From contig NZ_CP177163.1 of the NCBI RefSeq assembly GCF_046736075.1, forward strand, positions 1,860,001 through 1,924,000: a DNA stretch of 64,000 bases, given 5' to 3'. The DNA comes from Stenotrophomonas sp046736075. GTDB taxonomy: Bacteria; Pseudomonadota; Gammaproteobacteria; Xanthomonadales; Xanthomonadaceae. The notes beneath the pieces were generated by a model. The model did no database searches, had not been told where the DNA came from, and was given only the letters and a program-made list of their open reading frames with translations. Numbering within the stretch: position 1 is the stretch's first letter; each line of letters starts with the position of its first letter. The position numbers and the translations under genes are program-made. This document shows positions 9,723 to 18,829 of the stretch, one piece after another.

Positions 9723-10082
9723 TCAGAGCGCGAGCTGGCTTTCGACGTCCTGCACCTTGCGCCGGGCCAGGGCCAGGTTGGACTTGCCGCGGTCGAGCAC
9801 GAGGTAGATGAACAACCCCTGCTGCTTCGCGACCGGCCGCAGGATGTGGTACGCGCGGCCCAGCGAGATCAGGATGTCCTCGATGGTGTCGTTGAGGTTG
9901 AGCGAGGCGGCGGTCTTCATCTTGGCGCGGATCACTTCGGTATTGCCCGCCGCTGCCACCTCCATGTCCACACCGGTGCCGGCCTCGCCCAGCAGCATGC
10001 CGCTTTCGTAATCCACCAGTGCCACCGCCTGCGCGCCATCGATGGTCATCAGCGCGCTCAAGGTTTGATCGAGTCCTGCCAT
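9723..10082 (-). CDS. roadblock/LC7 domain protein (second of two)
   Basis: The 119-residue protein is a single roadblock/LC7 domain: a helix, the strand AVALVDYESGMLLGE, a long helix (NTEVIRAKMKTAASLNLNDTIEDILI), then the strands HILRPVAKQQGLFIYLVLD. Such proteins form homo- or heterodimers that bind small Ras-like GTPases (MglB with MglA in Myxococcus; CvnB with CvnD in Streptomyces conservons). GGGGTG precedes the ATG. The gene overlaps the previous one by 25 bp in another frame, implying translational coupling, and the terminator follows directly. It is probably a cytoplasmic partner or GTPase-activating protein for the GTPase two genes upstream; that pairing is inferred from the operon only. 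Confidence 0.85.
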   Translation of the reverse strand: MAGLDQTLSALMTIDGAQAVALVDYESGMLLGEAGTGVDMEVAAAGNTEVIRAKMKTAASLNLNDTIEDILISLGRAYHILRPVAKQQGLFIYLVLDRGKSNLALARRKVQDVESQLAL

Positions 10083-10546
10083 GTTGCACCCCGTTGGTTG
10101 TCGAGCCCCATGTGCCCCTGCGGATCGGCTCGTGATCCGCTGAGTTCGGCCACGATGTTGCGGCCACATTCCTTGGCGCGCCAAAGCACCTTGCCGACCA
10201 CGCAGCGCTGGTCGCACGCGGTCATCAGCAGCAGCGGTGCCGGCTGGCTGGGCAGGGCCAGCATCAATACCTTGCCGCCGCCCGCCTCGAGCATCAGCAC
10301 TTCCAGTTCCCCCAGCGCCAGCTCGCGGCCCACCGCAGCGGCCAGCGCCAGCATCGCGCTGGTCATGGCGGCCAGCCGTTCGCCGTTGCCGTGGGTGCCG
10401 GCGCCGGGGATCACCGCAAAGCCGTCCACACTGGCCAGCACCACGCTGCGCACGCCGTCGATGTCGTCGCAGAACGCCTGCAGGTGGCGGCCGAGCGCCT
10501 CGCGCTGGCGGGCATCCAGGGGACGCACGTCGCGGCCGTCAGGCAT
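10058..10546 (-). CDS. roadblock/LC7 domain protein (first of two)
   Basis: The 162-residue protein has a roadblock/LC7 core at about residues 18-115 (DIDGVRSVVLASVDGFAVIPG, then a helix with RLAAMTSAMLALAAAV and the strands VLMLEAGGGKVLMLAL). The C-terminal 40 residues include Cys residues and a short hydrophilic tail outside the domain. The start overlaps the GTPase stop by 8 bp and the end overlaps the next roadblock gene by 25 bp, so the three are translationally coupled. Two different roadblock proteins in one operon suggest a heterodimer or two successive regulators of the same GTPase. Family assignment is solid; role is inferred. Confidence 0.85.
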   Translation of the reverse strand: MPDGRDVRPLDARQREALGRHLQAFCDDIDGVRSVVLASVDGFAVIPGAGTHGNGERLAAMTSAMLALAAAVGRELALGELEVLMLEAGGGKVLMLALPSQPAPLLLMTACDQRCVVGKVLWRAKECGRNIVAELSGSRADPQGHMGLDNQRGATWQDSIKP

Positions 10547-11087
10547 GTGTGGCCACCAGTTCGCAGGCTTCCATTTCGCTCATCAGCACATCCATCAGAC
10601 GCAGCCCCTCCTCGCGGTCGCGCGCGTCCACCGGCACCACCGGCAGGATGCGGCCGCCGCGGCTGGCCTGCAGCGCGCAGGTGTCCAGCTCCCAGGCCGG
10701 GGCCAGGTCGAGGCGGGTCAGCCCGACCACCGCCGGCACCTGCGCGGCATGCTGCTGCAGCACATCCAGGTAGGCGCCCAGCGCGGTGGCCGCCGCCGGG
10801 TCGGTGGCGTCGAGCAGCAGCACCACGCCACTCGCGCCCTGCAGCAGGATCGGCCACAGGAAGTCGAACCGCTGCTGCCCGGGGGTGCCGTACAGACGCA
10901 GGCGGTCGCCGTTGGGCAGATCGATGTCGGCATAGTCCATCGCCACCGTGGTGGACGCCTTGTCGGCACCGGCGCGGTCGCTGTTGTGCACATCGGTATC
11001 CACCACCGCACCGGCGGCGATGGCGCGCACCAGCGTGGACTTGCCGCTGCCCATCGCACCGAGCACCACGATCTTGTGTTCGCGCAC
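10539..11087 (-). CDS. small Ras/SRP-beta-like GTPase of the MglA/CvnD kind
   Basis: The 182-residue protein starts at GTG with GGGGAGG six bases upstream. The P-loop is GAMGSGKST at residues 10-18, the switch I region holds ASTTVAMD, and the G3 motif is YGTPGQQRFDF, where the usual Asp is Tyr, as in the bacterial COG2229 GTPase group. The G4 motif is TRLD rather than NKxD, so guanine recognition may be altered. There is no membrane anchor. The gene lies two bases after the upstream unknown gene and overlaps the following roadblock gene. In other bacteria such GTPases control polarity (MglA) or act in signalling clusters (conservons). The process controlled here cannot be read from the sequence. 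Confidence 0.85.
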   Translation of the reverse strand: MREHKIVVLGAMGSGKSTLVRAIAAGAVVDTDVHNSDRAGADKASTTVAMDYADIDLPNGDRLRLYGTPGQQRFDFLWPILLQGASGVVLLLDATDPAAATALGAYLDVLQQHAAQVPAVVGLTRLDLAPAWELDTCALQASRGGRILPVVPVDARDREEGLRLMDVLMSEMEACELVATHA

Positions 11088-11089
11088 CG

Positions 11090-12040
11090 TCAGCCTCCCC
11101 CACGCTGGCGCACGCTGCGCCACATGCGCGCCAGCAGCGAGCCACCCGCCGTGCCGGGGGCGCGCACGGCGCCACCATCGGCGGACGTCGGCTCCAGCGC
11201 GGCATACCCGCACAGATAGGCCGGGTGCACGAATGCGCGTACCGCCTCGGCCGGCATGTCCAGCAGGGTGCTGCACTCGTCCACGCTGCACGCGCGCTTG
11301 AGCAGCAGCGAGCACAGCCGGAAACTGTCGTGCTGGTGGCCGAGCACGCGGAAGTCGGGCCAGCGCAGCAGTTTGACCCGCGCATGGCGCTGCAGCCGTG
11401 CATCCAGGTCCTGCCAATGCGCCGGGTGCTGGCCCCACTGCCACAGCAGCGGCCGCAGCGGTTGCCGTGGCAGGTCGCCCGCGAGCTGCTGGTAGCGCCT
11501 GGCCGCGATGCCGTGCAGGGCAAGCCGGTCGAAGTGGTCCGACAGCCGCTGCGCCACGCTGGCCCCACCGTCGGGGAGCACCATCTGATCCAGTTCGAAA
11601 TCCAGCAGCAGCCACGGCAGGCCATCCGCCACCAGCACGGCATGCCCCTGCCGGGCCTGCAGATGCTCGCGCAGCGCGCGGGTGATCGCCTTCGCGCCGC
11701 GCGCCGCACAGGGTTCGTCGATCGGTGCCGGCGCGGCCGGCATGTGCCGCAGCGCGCGCTCGATCGCCTCGTCGTCCAGCACCGCATGATCGTGGCCCTG
11801 ACCGTGGCGCAGATGCCCCTGCTGGTCCTCGATCCAGAACTGGATCCGCGGCCGTTCGCGCACCATCCGCAGCGCCGCGTTGCGCAGTGCGGGGGTGTCC
11901 TTGATCACCAGCAGGTCGCACTCGTCCAGATCGCGGCAACTGCGCACTGTCTCACCCGGCAACGCGGCCGCCGTGCGCAGCCGCTGCAGCAGGGCGTGCT
12001 CCCCCTGGATATCCGATCCCACTACCAGCACCCGGGCCAT
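11090..12040 (-). CDS. unrecognised 316-residue protein, first gene of the GTPase/roadblock operon
   Basis: I do not recognise this family with confidence. The N-terminus (MARVLVVGSD, then ECDLLVIKDTPALRNAALRM and RIQFWIED) looks like a receiver- or Rossmann-like alpha/beta fold, but no clear phospho-acceptor Asp set is visible. A middle segment (VLVADGLPWLLLDFELDQMVLPDG) is beta-rich. The C-terminal third (LKRACSVDECSTLLDMPAEAVRAFVHPAYLCGYA) resembles a winged-helix-like module, as found in some GTPase-associated scaffolds. There is no signal peptide or membrane segment. GAAGGCG precedes the ATG, and the stop lies two bases before the GTPase start. It may be the input or output partner of the GTPase switch; that is inference. 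Confidence 0.6.
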   Translation of the reverse strand: MARVLVVGSDIQGEHALLQRLRTAAALPGETVRSCRDLDECDLLVIKDTPALRNAALRMVRERPRIQFWIEDQQGHLRHGQGHDHAVLDDEAIERALRHMPAAPAPIDEPCAARGAKAITRALREHLQARQGHAVLVADGLPWLLLDFELDQMVLPDGGASVAQRLSDHFDRLALHGIAARRYQQLAGDLPRQPLRPLLWQWGQHPAHWQDLDARLQRHARVKLLRWPDFRVLGHQHDSFRLCSLLLKRACSVDECSTLLDMPAEAVRAFVHPAYLCGYAALEPTSADGGAVRAPGTAGGSLLARMWRSVRQRGGG

Positions 12041-12306
12041 CGCCTTCCCCTGCGTTCTGAAGGACCACCACTGCTGCGGATACGACCGTGGCTAGGCTAT
12101 GCCATCGATATCGGACCAATCGTGATGGATCGCACAGATTGAAGGGGGAGATGCGCCCTGCCCAATGCGCGCGACGCAGGCAAGTTTCATGCCGTCTTGA
12201 CGCGATCCGGCGCACGCACTGGATGAAAACCACCGCCGACGGCCGTCACATTTCCATCGACACGTCGCGGCCTTCGGCATGGCCTTGGAGGGCGTGGCCC
12301 CACACG
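12041..12306. other. intergenic region between the GTPase operon and icd terminator
   Basis: I see no gene here. It should contain the promoter of the minus-strand GTPase/roadblock operon just left of it, but no convincing -35/-10 pair stands out. Confidence 0.5.
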
Positions 12307-12334
12307 AAAAAACCCGCGCCGAAGCGCGGGTTTT
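12307..12334 (-). terminator. rho-independent terminator of icd
   Basis: Arms CCCGCGC (12313-12319) and GCGCGGG (12324-12330) enclose a loop read as TTCG on the minus strand, followed by six T residues. The stable UUCG-type tetraloop and T-run make a strong intrinsic terminator 31 bases past the icd stop. The run of four T residues on the plus strand means it could also work weakly in the other direction. Confidence 0.93.
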
Positions 12335-12365
12335 CCGTTGAAGCGGTGTAGATGCCGAGCGCGGC

Positions 12366-14591
<2,226 letters not shown>

Positions 14592-15067
14592 GGGGGACTG
14601 ATGCTCTCTTGCAGATCTGAGGAGTGATGGCCGTCGGCAATGCGGGGCCGCGTGCAACCGTGTCGCGTGCGGGCCGCGCCGGGCGGGGTCCGCACTTTTC
14701 CCGTGGATCGCGCCGCGTGGCGCGCGCTGCGGGAAACCTCCGCATTGTCGCGTTTTCAGCCCCCCGGAGCAAAGCGGCGCCATACGCAAACGTACTGAAT
14801 CGTGGCTACCCGCCTGTGGGTTGATCGGTAACGTCTGAAACTCAGCCAGGCCTGCCGGCCCCTGCGCCCGTCAGGACAGCGCGGATGGACGAGTGCTTTC
14901 GTGCGACGACGTGGCGACGTCCCCGTCCTGCCGCTCCCCCCTTAGCAGGTCAGGACAAGCATCGACTGCGCTCTGGCCCCCTTGGAAGAGACCGCTACGC
15001 ATCGCGGGACCGCCAGACCAGAATGGACACGACAGGGGCATGCCACGGACAGTCCACGGAGAGGCAG
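14592..15067. other. 476-bp intergenic region upstream of icd
   Basis: It should carry the icd promoter on the minus strand near 14700-14800, where AT-richer stretches occur, but no clean sigma-70 pair is visible. The open frames in it have shadow-like composition and no ribosome-binding sites, so I annotate no gene. Confidence 0.5.
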
Positions 15068-15628
15068 TCACTCTGCAAGCGGCTTCTCTACGACCTCATC
15101 TGCGACCCAGGCGGAGAGTGCTTGCCCCCACGCGCTGCGCCTCGGGCAAACAAGCCGCTGGGCGGTGCGGCTACGTTTGAAACTGCATATGCGGAATCCA
15201 CCAAGCACCGCCGCAAGCGCAGCCTGCTCCGCTGCATTGGTCGTTTGCCCAGTCAGATGCAAGGACATCGCGTCGGACACCGACGATGACACATGCAGAT
15301 CGTAGCGGACGCCACCTGCCTCGCGCACTTTGAAAGCGTGAAGAAGATGACCGGGCATGCCCAGCGTCACATCGGGAACGCCTGCCGGCGGCCGACTGGG
15401 CGCATCGCCCTCGTACACCATCACCACCTCTCTCCCGTCGCTGTGCACCCTGTGGAGCCCAAAATCCGCCGGGGCCTCATAGGTCACCGACATCCCGTGG
15501 GGAATCCGCAGACAGGAACCATGAAGAAAGTGGTCGCAACTGTAAGACCAGAGATTTGACTCCTGGGCCAACGACGGCAATGGAATGAGGGCAGCGGCAA
15601 AGCAGAAGTAGCGGCGCAAATCCTTCAT
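15068..15628 (-). CDS. exported protein of unknown function (possible immunity partner)
   Basis: The 186-residue protein starts at an ATG with GGGAGAG nine bases upstream. Residues 1-21 form a signal peptide (FCFAAALIPLPSLA, then QE), so the mature protein should be periplasmic or secreted. Mature Cys residues occur in SYSCDHFLHGSCLRIP, compatible with a disulfide. I recognise no family. The upstream open frame carrying a metzincin-like zinc motif stops two bases before this ATG, the spacing of a toxin/immunity pair, which suggests but does not prove an immunity role. The last 30 residues are Arg-rich and may be a shifted, non-native end. The region is lower in G+C than its surroundings. Confidence 0.55.
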   Translation of the reverse strand: MKDLRRYFCFAAALIPLPSLAQESNLWSYSCDHFLHGSCLRIPHGMSVTYEAPADFGLHRVHSDGREVVMVYEGDAPSRPPAGVPDVTLGMPGHLLHAFKVREAGGVRYDLHVSSSVSDAMSLHLTGQTTNAAEQAALAAVLGGFRICSFKRSRTAQRLVCPRRSAWGQALSAWVADEVVEKPLAE

Positions 15629-15630
15629 GT

Positions 15631-15855
15631 CTATCTCTCCCGTCGCTGAATGTTTGAACTGGCGTCAATCATTCCGTTGATCAAGAAGTCGTCAACAATG
15701 CCTGGCACTCTATTCATTATGCCGTTTCCCTTGGTCGGATCTGGTCGTCCTGTCCTTTTGTCGTAGAGATCATTCACGCCGCCGAGATGTCCTACTTCAT
15801 GAGGAACTACACCCCGAGTGAATCGATCAAAGACGTTGATCTCACTTCGTTTCCC
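15631..15855 (-). pseudogene. C-terminal fragment with metzincin-type zinc motif (probable polymorphic-toxin remnant)
   Basis: An open stretch of 74 codons reads ...RFTRGVVPHEVGHLGGVNDLYD... and ends at TAG, two bases before the next gene's ATG. HEVGHLGGVND fits HExxHxxGxxD, the zinc-binding signature of metzincin-like peptidases. Short HExGH domains of this kind occur at the C-termini of RHS and other polymorphic toxins. No start codon or ribosome-binding site lies in front of the motif, and an in-frame TGA (15856-15858) cuts the frame upstream, so this is likely the 3' remnant of a longer gene. The motif is seen directly; the toxin interpretation is inference. Confidence 0.5.
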
Positions 15856-15929
15856 TCATCCATACATCAGTCGAGAGACTGACATACCCAAGGCTTCCCG
15901 ATTTGAATGCCCCCCTATTCCTCGCTTGG

Positions 15930-16079
15930 CTCCCGCAGCAGATCGCCTCGTTCGAGATCGGGCGCAGCCGCGTTCCGGTGTCGCTATTGGCGTCGCTGGC
16001 GACCGGGCTGGCAGTGACGGTCGAGGAACTGATCGGCGCGCCTGGTCGGCGGCCAGCCGGGAAGCGCGGGCCGACACCG
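15930..16079 (+). pseudogene. truncated XRE/HTH-type regulator remnant
   Basis: The plus-strand frame reads LPQQIASFEIGRSRVPVSLL, then ASLATGLAVTVEELIGAP and GKRGPTP. This matches the recognition helix, wing and post-HTH region of Cro/C1-type regulators, where QQxxSxExGRxRVPVSLL and VEELIG are typical, along with a KRGP linker. The first HTH helices are missing, and the sequence beyond GPTP turns unrelated. It lies head-on against the metzincin-like fragment, marking the accessory patch as a site of repeated insertion and decay. Confidence 0.5.
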
Positions 16080-16107
16080 ATTCATGGGCGGTTAGCAAGT
16101 GATGAGC

Positions 16108-16485
16108 CTATTCGGTCAGCTCAGTGAGCGACTCTCTGCAACTACAGCACGGCACTATGGAGGCGACGGCATCCCCACTTCTGTACTGAAACCGAACTTC
16201 ATACAGGCGATCGGGGTCCGAGTCATGCTCTACCTGAAACCGGAAATTCCTCAACGCCGCTTGCATAGCTACGTGCAATCCGTGGTTTCTGCTGCCTTCC
16301 TTCGCATTGAGATTATATGGGGCACCATCTTTATCAACCTGGAACTCCCAGACAAAACACCCAGAAGCAGGCCAATCTCCCGCAGGGCCCCTTTGAGCTC
16401 TTACCGGATCACTATGAGATATTTCATAGTTGCCGCTCTGACTCATCATCGCTGCAACCAAGAAGAGAAAAATTGATCCATTCAT
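16108..16485 (-). CDS. small exported protein with TonB-C-like domain
   Basis: The 125-residue protein has a short hydrophobic N-terminus (MNGSIFLFLVAAMM) that could be a signal peptide. It is followed by a segment resembling a TonB C-terminal domain (CFVWEFQVDKDGAPYNL, then AALRNFRF and LYEVRFQYRS). This loosely recalls the three larger paralogues at 4.9-7.7 kb. The gene is lower in G+C than neighbours and has only a weak ribosome-binding site. A Cys pair (CCSC) occurs near the end. Function is unknown; it may be part of the accessory patch's secreted-effector or immunity debris. Confidence 0.45.
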   Translation of the reverse strand: MNGSIFLFLVAAMMSQSGNYEISHSDPVRAQRGPAGDWPASGCFVWEFQVDKDGAPYNLNAKEGSRNHGLHVAMQAALRNFRFQVEHDSDPDRLYEVRFQYRSGDAVASIVPCCSCRESLTELTE

Positions 16486-16519
16486 GTCTAAGGCTCAACG
16501 ATTATTGGGCTTGGAACTT

Positions 16520-16768
16520 TCATCCCAGATTCGCCAAAAACCCGGCTACATCGAGACTGTAGCTCACAAAGTTACCGCCTTGATCCGGAGAAAATCCTCC
16601 CGAGCAGGTTGGATCAAATGGCGCATCTGGAAGAATTTGCACCATGTTGATTTTTTTGACCAGACCCAACGGAATGCCGGCCGATTGCACCACCCACTCG
16701 CGTACCAAGCAACCTTCGAAGTTCCGATCGGGTTTGACGTGGGAAGCTTGTTCTTTGCCCACCATCAT
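16520..16768 (-). CDS. hypothetical small protein, possibly a gene fragment
   Basis: This 82-codon frame has protein-like composition (KPDRNFEGCLVREWVVQSAG, then NMVQILPDAPFDP) and is open upstream to a TAG at 16838-16840, so it may be the tail of a longer decayed gene. The doubled ATG start lacks a clear ribosome-binding site. It lies 34 bp before the start of the 125-residue exported protein on the same strand. No family is recognised. Confidence 0.3.
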   Translation of the reverse strand: MMVGKEQASHVKPDRNFEGCLVREWVVQSAGIPLGLVKKINMVQILPDAPFDPTCSGGFSPDQGGNFVSYSLDVAGFLANLG

Positions 16769-16852
16769 GACTCGAAGTGGACGAATGAGTGAAGACCTTA
16801 TCGACGCGCCTTGCGTCCAGACTTCTTGCAGATGAGGCTAGCCGGCGGACAT

Positions 16853-16880
16853 AAAAAAGACGCAGCCTCGCGGCTGCGTC
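16853..16880 (-). terminator. rho-independent terminator after the lipoprotein gene
   Basis: Arms GACGCAGCC (16859-16867) and GGCTGCGTC (16872-16880) enclose a 4-nt loop, followed on the minus strand by TTTTTT. It lies 38 bases past the lipoprotein stop and separates it from the accessory patch. Confidence 0.92.
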
Positions 16881-16918
16881 CATCGTGAGCCTGTTGCCGG
16901 GAGAGAGTCGGCGTGGGC

Positions 16919-17413
16919 TTACTTGACCTCGAACTCCTGCGGCGTTCCAGCCGCCTTACCATCTACCGTGACTTCCGCGCGGTACTTGCCCGCCGGCCAG
17001 CCATTGGCATTCGTGAACTTCAGGTTGGAGGTTTCAGCACCGGTGGTGTTGAGCGTATGGGTCTGCTCGCCGGCCACCTGGCCGTCCTGGTAGGTCAGCT
17101 TGGCCGCCACATTGACGTTGTTGGCCGTGCCGTCGGTGCGCACCGACACCAGGATTTCATCCTTCGGCGCAAACAGCGCCGCCGGGGCAACGGTCTTGTC
17201 GGCCGCGGCGGTCTTGCCCACCGTGACGCTGGAGACATTCACTGCCGCCGCAGCGGCCATCGGCTCGGGTGCCGGTGCCGGGGTCGGCGCAGGCGTCATC
17301 GCGGCCGGCTGGGCATTGTTGTCGGCGGTGTCTTCTTTCTTCTTGCAGCCAGCCAGGGCCACAGTGGCCAGGAGACCGGCGAGTACAGCGGTACTGATGG
17401 ACGACTTCTTCAT
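16919..17413 (-). CDS. lipoprotein of unknown function
   Basis: The 164-residue protein begins with a lipoprotein signal peptide and lipobox LAGC with the lipidated Cys at residue 23, followed by KKK and a Pro/Ala-rich linker (TPAPTPAPAPEP). The C-terminal domain (about residues 85-164) is beta-rich (EILVSVRTDG, KYRAEVTVDG) and looks like a small Ig-like sandwich. A strong ribosome-binding site (GGGAGGAATTCC) precedes the ATG, suggesting high expression. Lys residues after the Cys do not signal inner-membrane retention as Asp would, so outer-membrane sorting is likely. The LysM gene lies 37 bp upstream on the same strand and both may share a transcript. Confidence 0.8.
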   Translation of the reverse strand: MKKSSISTAVLAGLLATVALAGCKKKEDTADNNAQPAAMTPAPTPAPAPEPMAAAAAVNVSSVTVGKTAAADKTVAPAALFAPKDEILVSVRTDGTANNVNVAAKLTYQDGQVAGEQTHTLNTTGAETSNLKFTNANGWPAGKYRAEVTVDGKAAGTPQEFEVK

Positions 17414-17450
17414 GGAATTCCTCCCTTGGAATGGGTAGTGACGGAGCGAC

Positions 17451-17744
17451 TCAGCCTTTGGGCGGCAACTTCAGGACCTGTCCCGGGAAAATCTTGTCCG
17501 GGTCGTCCAACACGTCGCGATTGGCGTCGAAAATCTTCTTCCAGGCGTTGGCATCGCCCAGTTCCTGCTTGGCGATCTTCGACAGCGAGTCGCCCTTCTG
17601 CACGGTGTAGCTGCCACCCACCACCTCGGCGGTGGTATCGATCGACGTGGATACGCCGGAGAAGTCGGCTTTCTCGACCTTCTCGGCAGTGGTGTCGATG
17701 CTGGTTTTGACACCGGAGAAATCGGCTTTCTTATCGGTACTCAT
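17451..17744 (-). CDS. LysM domain protein
   Basis: The 97-residue protein starts at an ATG with GGGAG seven bases upstream (the in-frame GTG two codons earlier is less well spaced). Residues 1-40 contain two near-identical repeats of KADFSGV.TSIDTTAE. Residues 47-95 form a LysM domain (YTVQKGDSLSKIAKQELGD through IFPGQVLKLP), which binds N-acetylglucosamine in peptidoglycan. There is no signal peptide, as in YgaU-type LysM proteins, so the cellular location is uncertain. It is probably co-transcribed with the downstream lipoprotein gene, consistent with an envelope role. Confidence 0.88.
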   Translation of the reverse strand: MSTDKKADFSGVKTSIDTTAEKVEKADFSGVSTSIDTTAEVVGGSYTVQKGDSLSKIAKQELGDANAWKKIFDANRDVLDDPDKIFPGQVLKLPPKG

Positions 17745-17845
17745 CCACACACTCCCGTCTTCATTGACGACATGGGAGGCACGGTGTCACAGCCCTTGTT
17801 AATGGCGCATGGCGTGGATGTGAAGACGGGCCCCAGGACCGAAGA

Positions 17846-17866
17846 GTGCCGACCAGCGGTCGGCAC
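17846..17866. repeat. SMAG-like palindrome
   Basis: GTGCCGACC, a 3-base loop and GGTCGGCAC form a 9-bp perfect stem between the LysM and queF genes. It has the core of Stenotrophomonas REP palindromes but lacks the terminal GTAG/CTAC, so it may be a decayed copy. It could act as a transcript 3' end for queF. Confidence 0.6.
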
Positions 17867-17896
17867 CCGGCGGGCGGGCGGCCCCGGCGCAGCTGC

Positions 17897-18715
17897 TTAC
17901 TGGCGCAGGTCGCGCACGGTGCGCGCAGGCTGCGCGATGCCCGGGCTGGCGCGCCACGGGTTGATGTCCAGACCGCCGCGGCGCGTATAGCGGGCCTCCA
18001 CCTCCAGCCATTCGGGGCGGCAGCGCTGGCTGATCTCGCTGAAGATCCGCTCCACACACTGCTCATGGAACTCGGCGTGTTCGCGGTAGCTCACCAGGTA
18101 GCGGAGCAGACCGTCGCGGTCGATCTTCGGGCCGTGGTAACGGATGCTCACGCTGGCCCAGTCCGGCTGGCCGGTGACCGGGCAGTTGGATTTGAGCAGG
18201 GCCGAGCCCAGGGTTTCAGTGACCACCTCGTCCGCATTGGCGGACAGGTATTCCGGGGCCGGCGGACCATAGCGGTCGATCGCGACATCGCGTTCGTCCA
18301 GCGATTCGCCCTCGCCCTCCTCCACCAGCGGCGGCACGCCGAACTGCACGGTCACCACCGCGCCGGCACAGGCCGACAGATCGGTGACCATGCGCAGGCG
18401 CGCGGCCTCGTCGTCGTCGAAGCGGGTGCTGTTGAGGGAGTTGAGGTACAGCTTGAACGACTTGGATTCGATCAGGTTCGGCGAGGTGCAGGGCACGCGG
18501 ATGGTGGCCACCGCGATCCGCGGCTTGCCGCGCCGGTCCAGCCAGCTCAGCTCATAGGCCTGCCACCGGTCATGGCCGACGAACGGCAGTGCCGCCTCGT
18601 CCAGGCCGATCTCCTCGCGCGCGCCACGGCGCGGGATGGGGAACAGCAGCGCGGGATCGTACTGCGACGGGTAAGCAACCTCGCGACCGAGGCTGGAGTC
18701 CTGGGGGGTATTCAT
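17897..18715 (-). CDS. queF: NADPH-dependent 7-cyano-7-deazaguanine reductase
   Basis: The 272-residue protein reduces preQ0 to preQ1 in queuosine tRNA-modification synthesis. It shows the QueF signature ESKSFKLY (residues 83-90) for NADPH binding, and the catalytic Cys178 and Asp185 in SNCPVTGQPDW. The length fits the two-lobed (type II) enzyme of proteobacteria. The ATG is the first in-frame start before a Pro-rich upstream region. It is transcribed alone, away from other queuosine genes. Confidence 0.95.
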   Translation of the reverse strand: MNTPQDSSLGREVAYPSQYDPALLFPIPRRGAREEIGLDEAALPFVGHDRWQAYELSWLDRRGKPRIAVATIRVPCTSPNLIESKSFKLYLNSLNSTRFDDDEAARLRMVTDLSACAGAVVTVQFGVPPLVEEGEGESLDERDVAIDRYGPPAPEYLSANADEVVTETLGSALLKSNCPVTGQPDWASVSIRYHGPKIDRDGLLRYLVSYREHAEFHEQCVERIFSEISQRCRPEWLEVEARYTRRGGLDINPWRASPGIAQPARTVRDLRQ

Positions 18716-18829
18716 CCGGCCATTTTACGCCGGTGGGGGACGCCCGTCCCCCGTTCCAGGGGGACGCCGGGTGGAGGCGGGACCGACGGGCGCCAAGGAT
18801 GGCGCCCACCGGCCCGCTGGGGTCCGGCC

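Noticed and set aside
14885..15305. Plus-strand open frames of about 95-134 codons between icd and the exported protein
   Set aside because: No ribosome-binding site, no recognisable domain, and they run antisense into the exported-protein gene.
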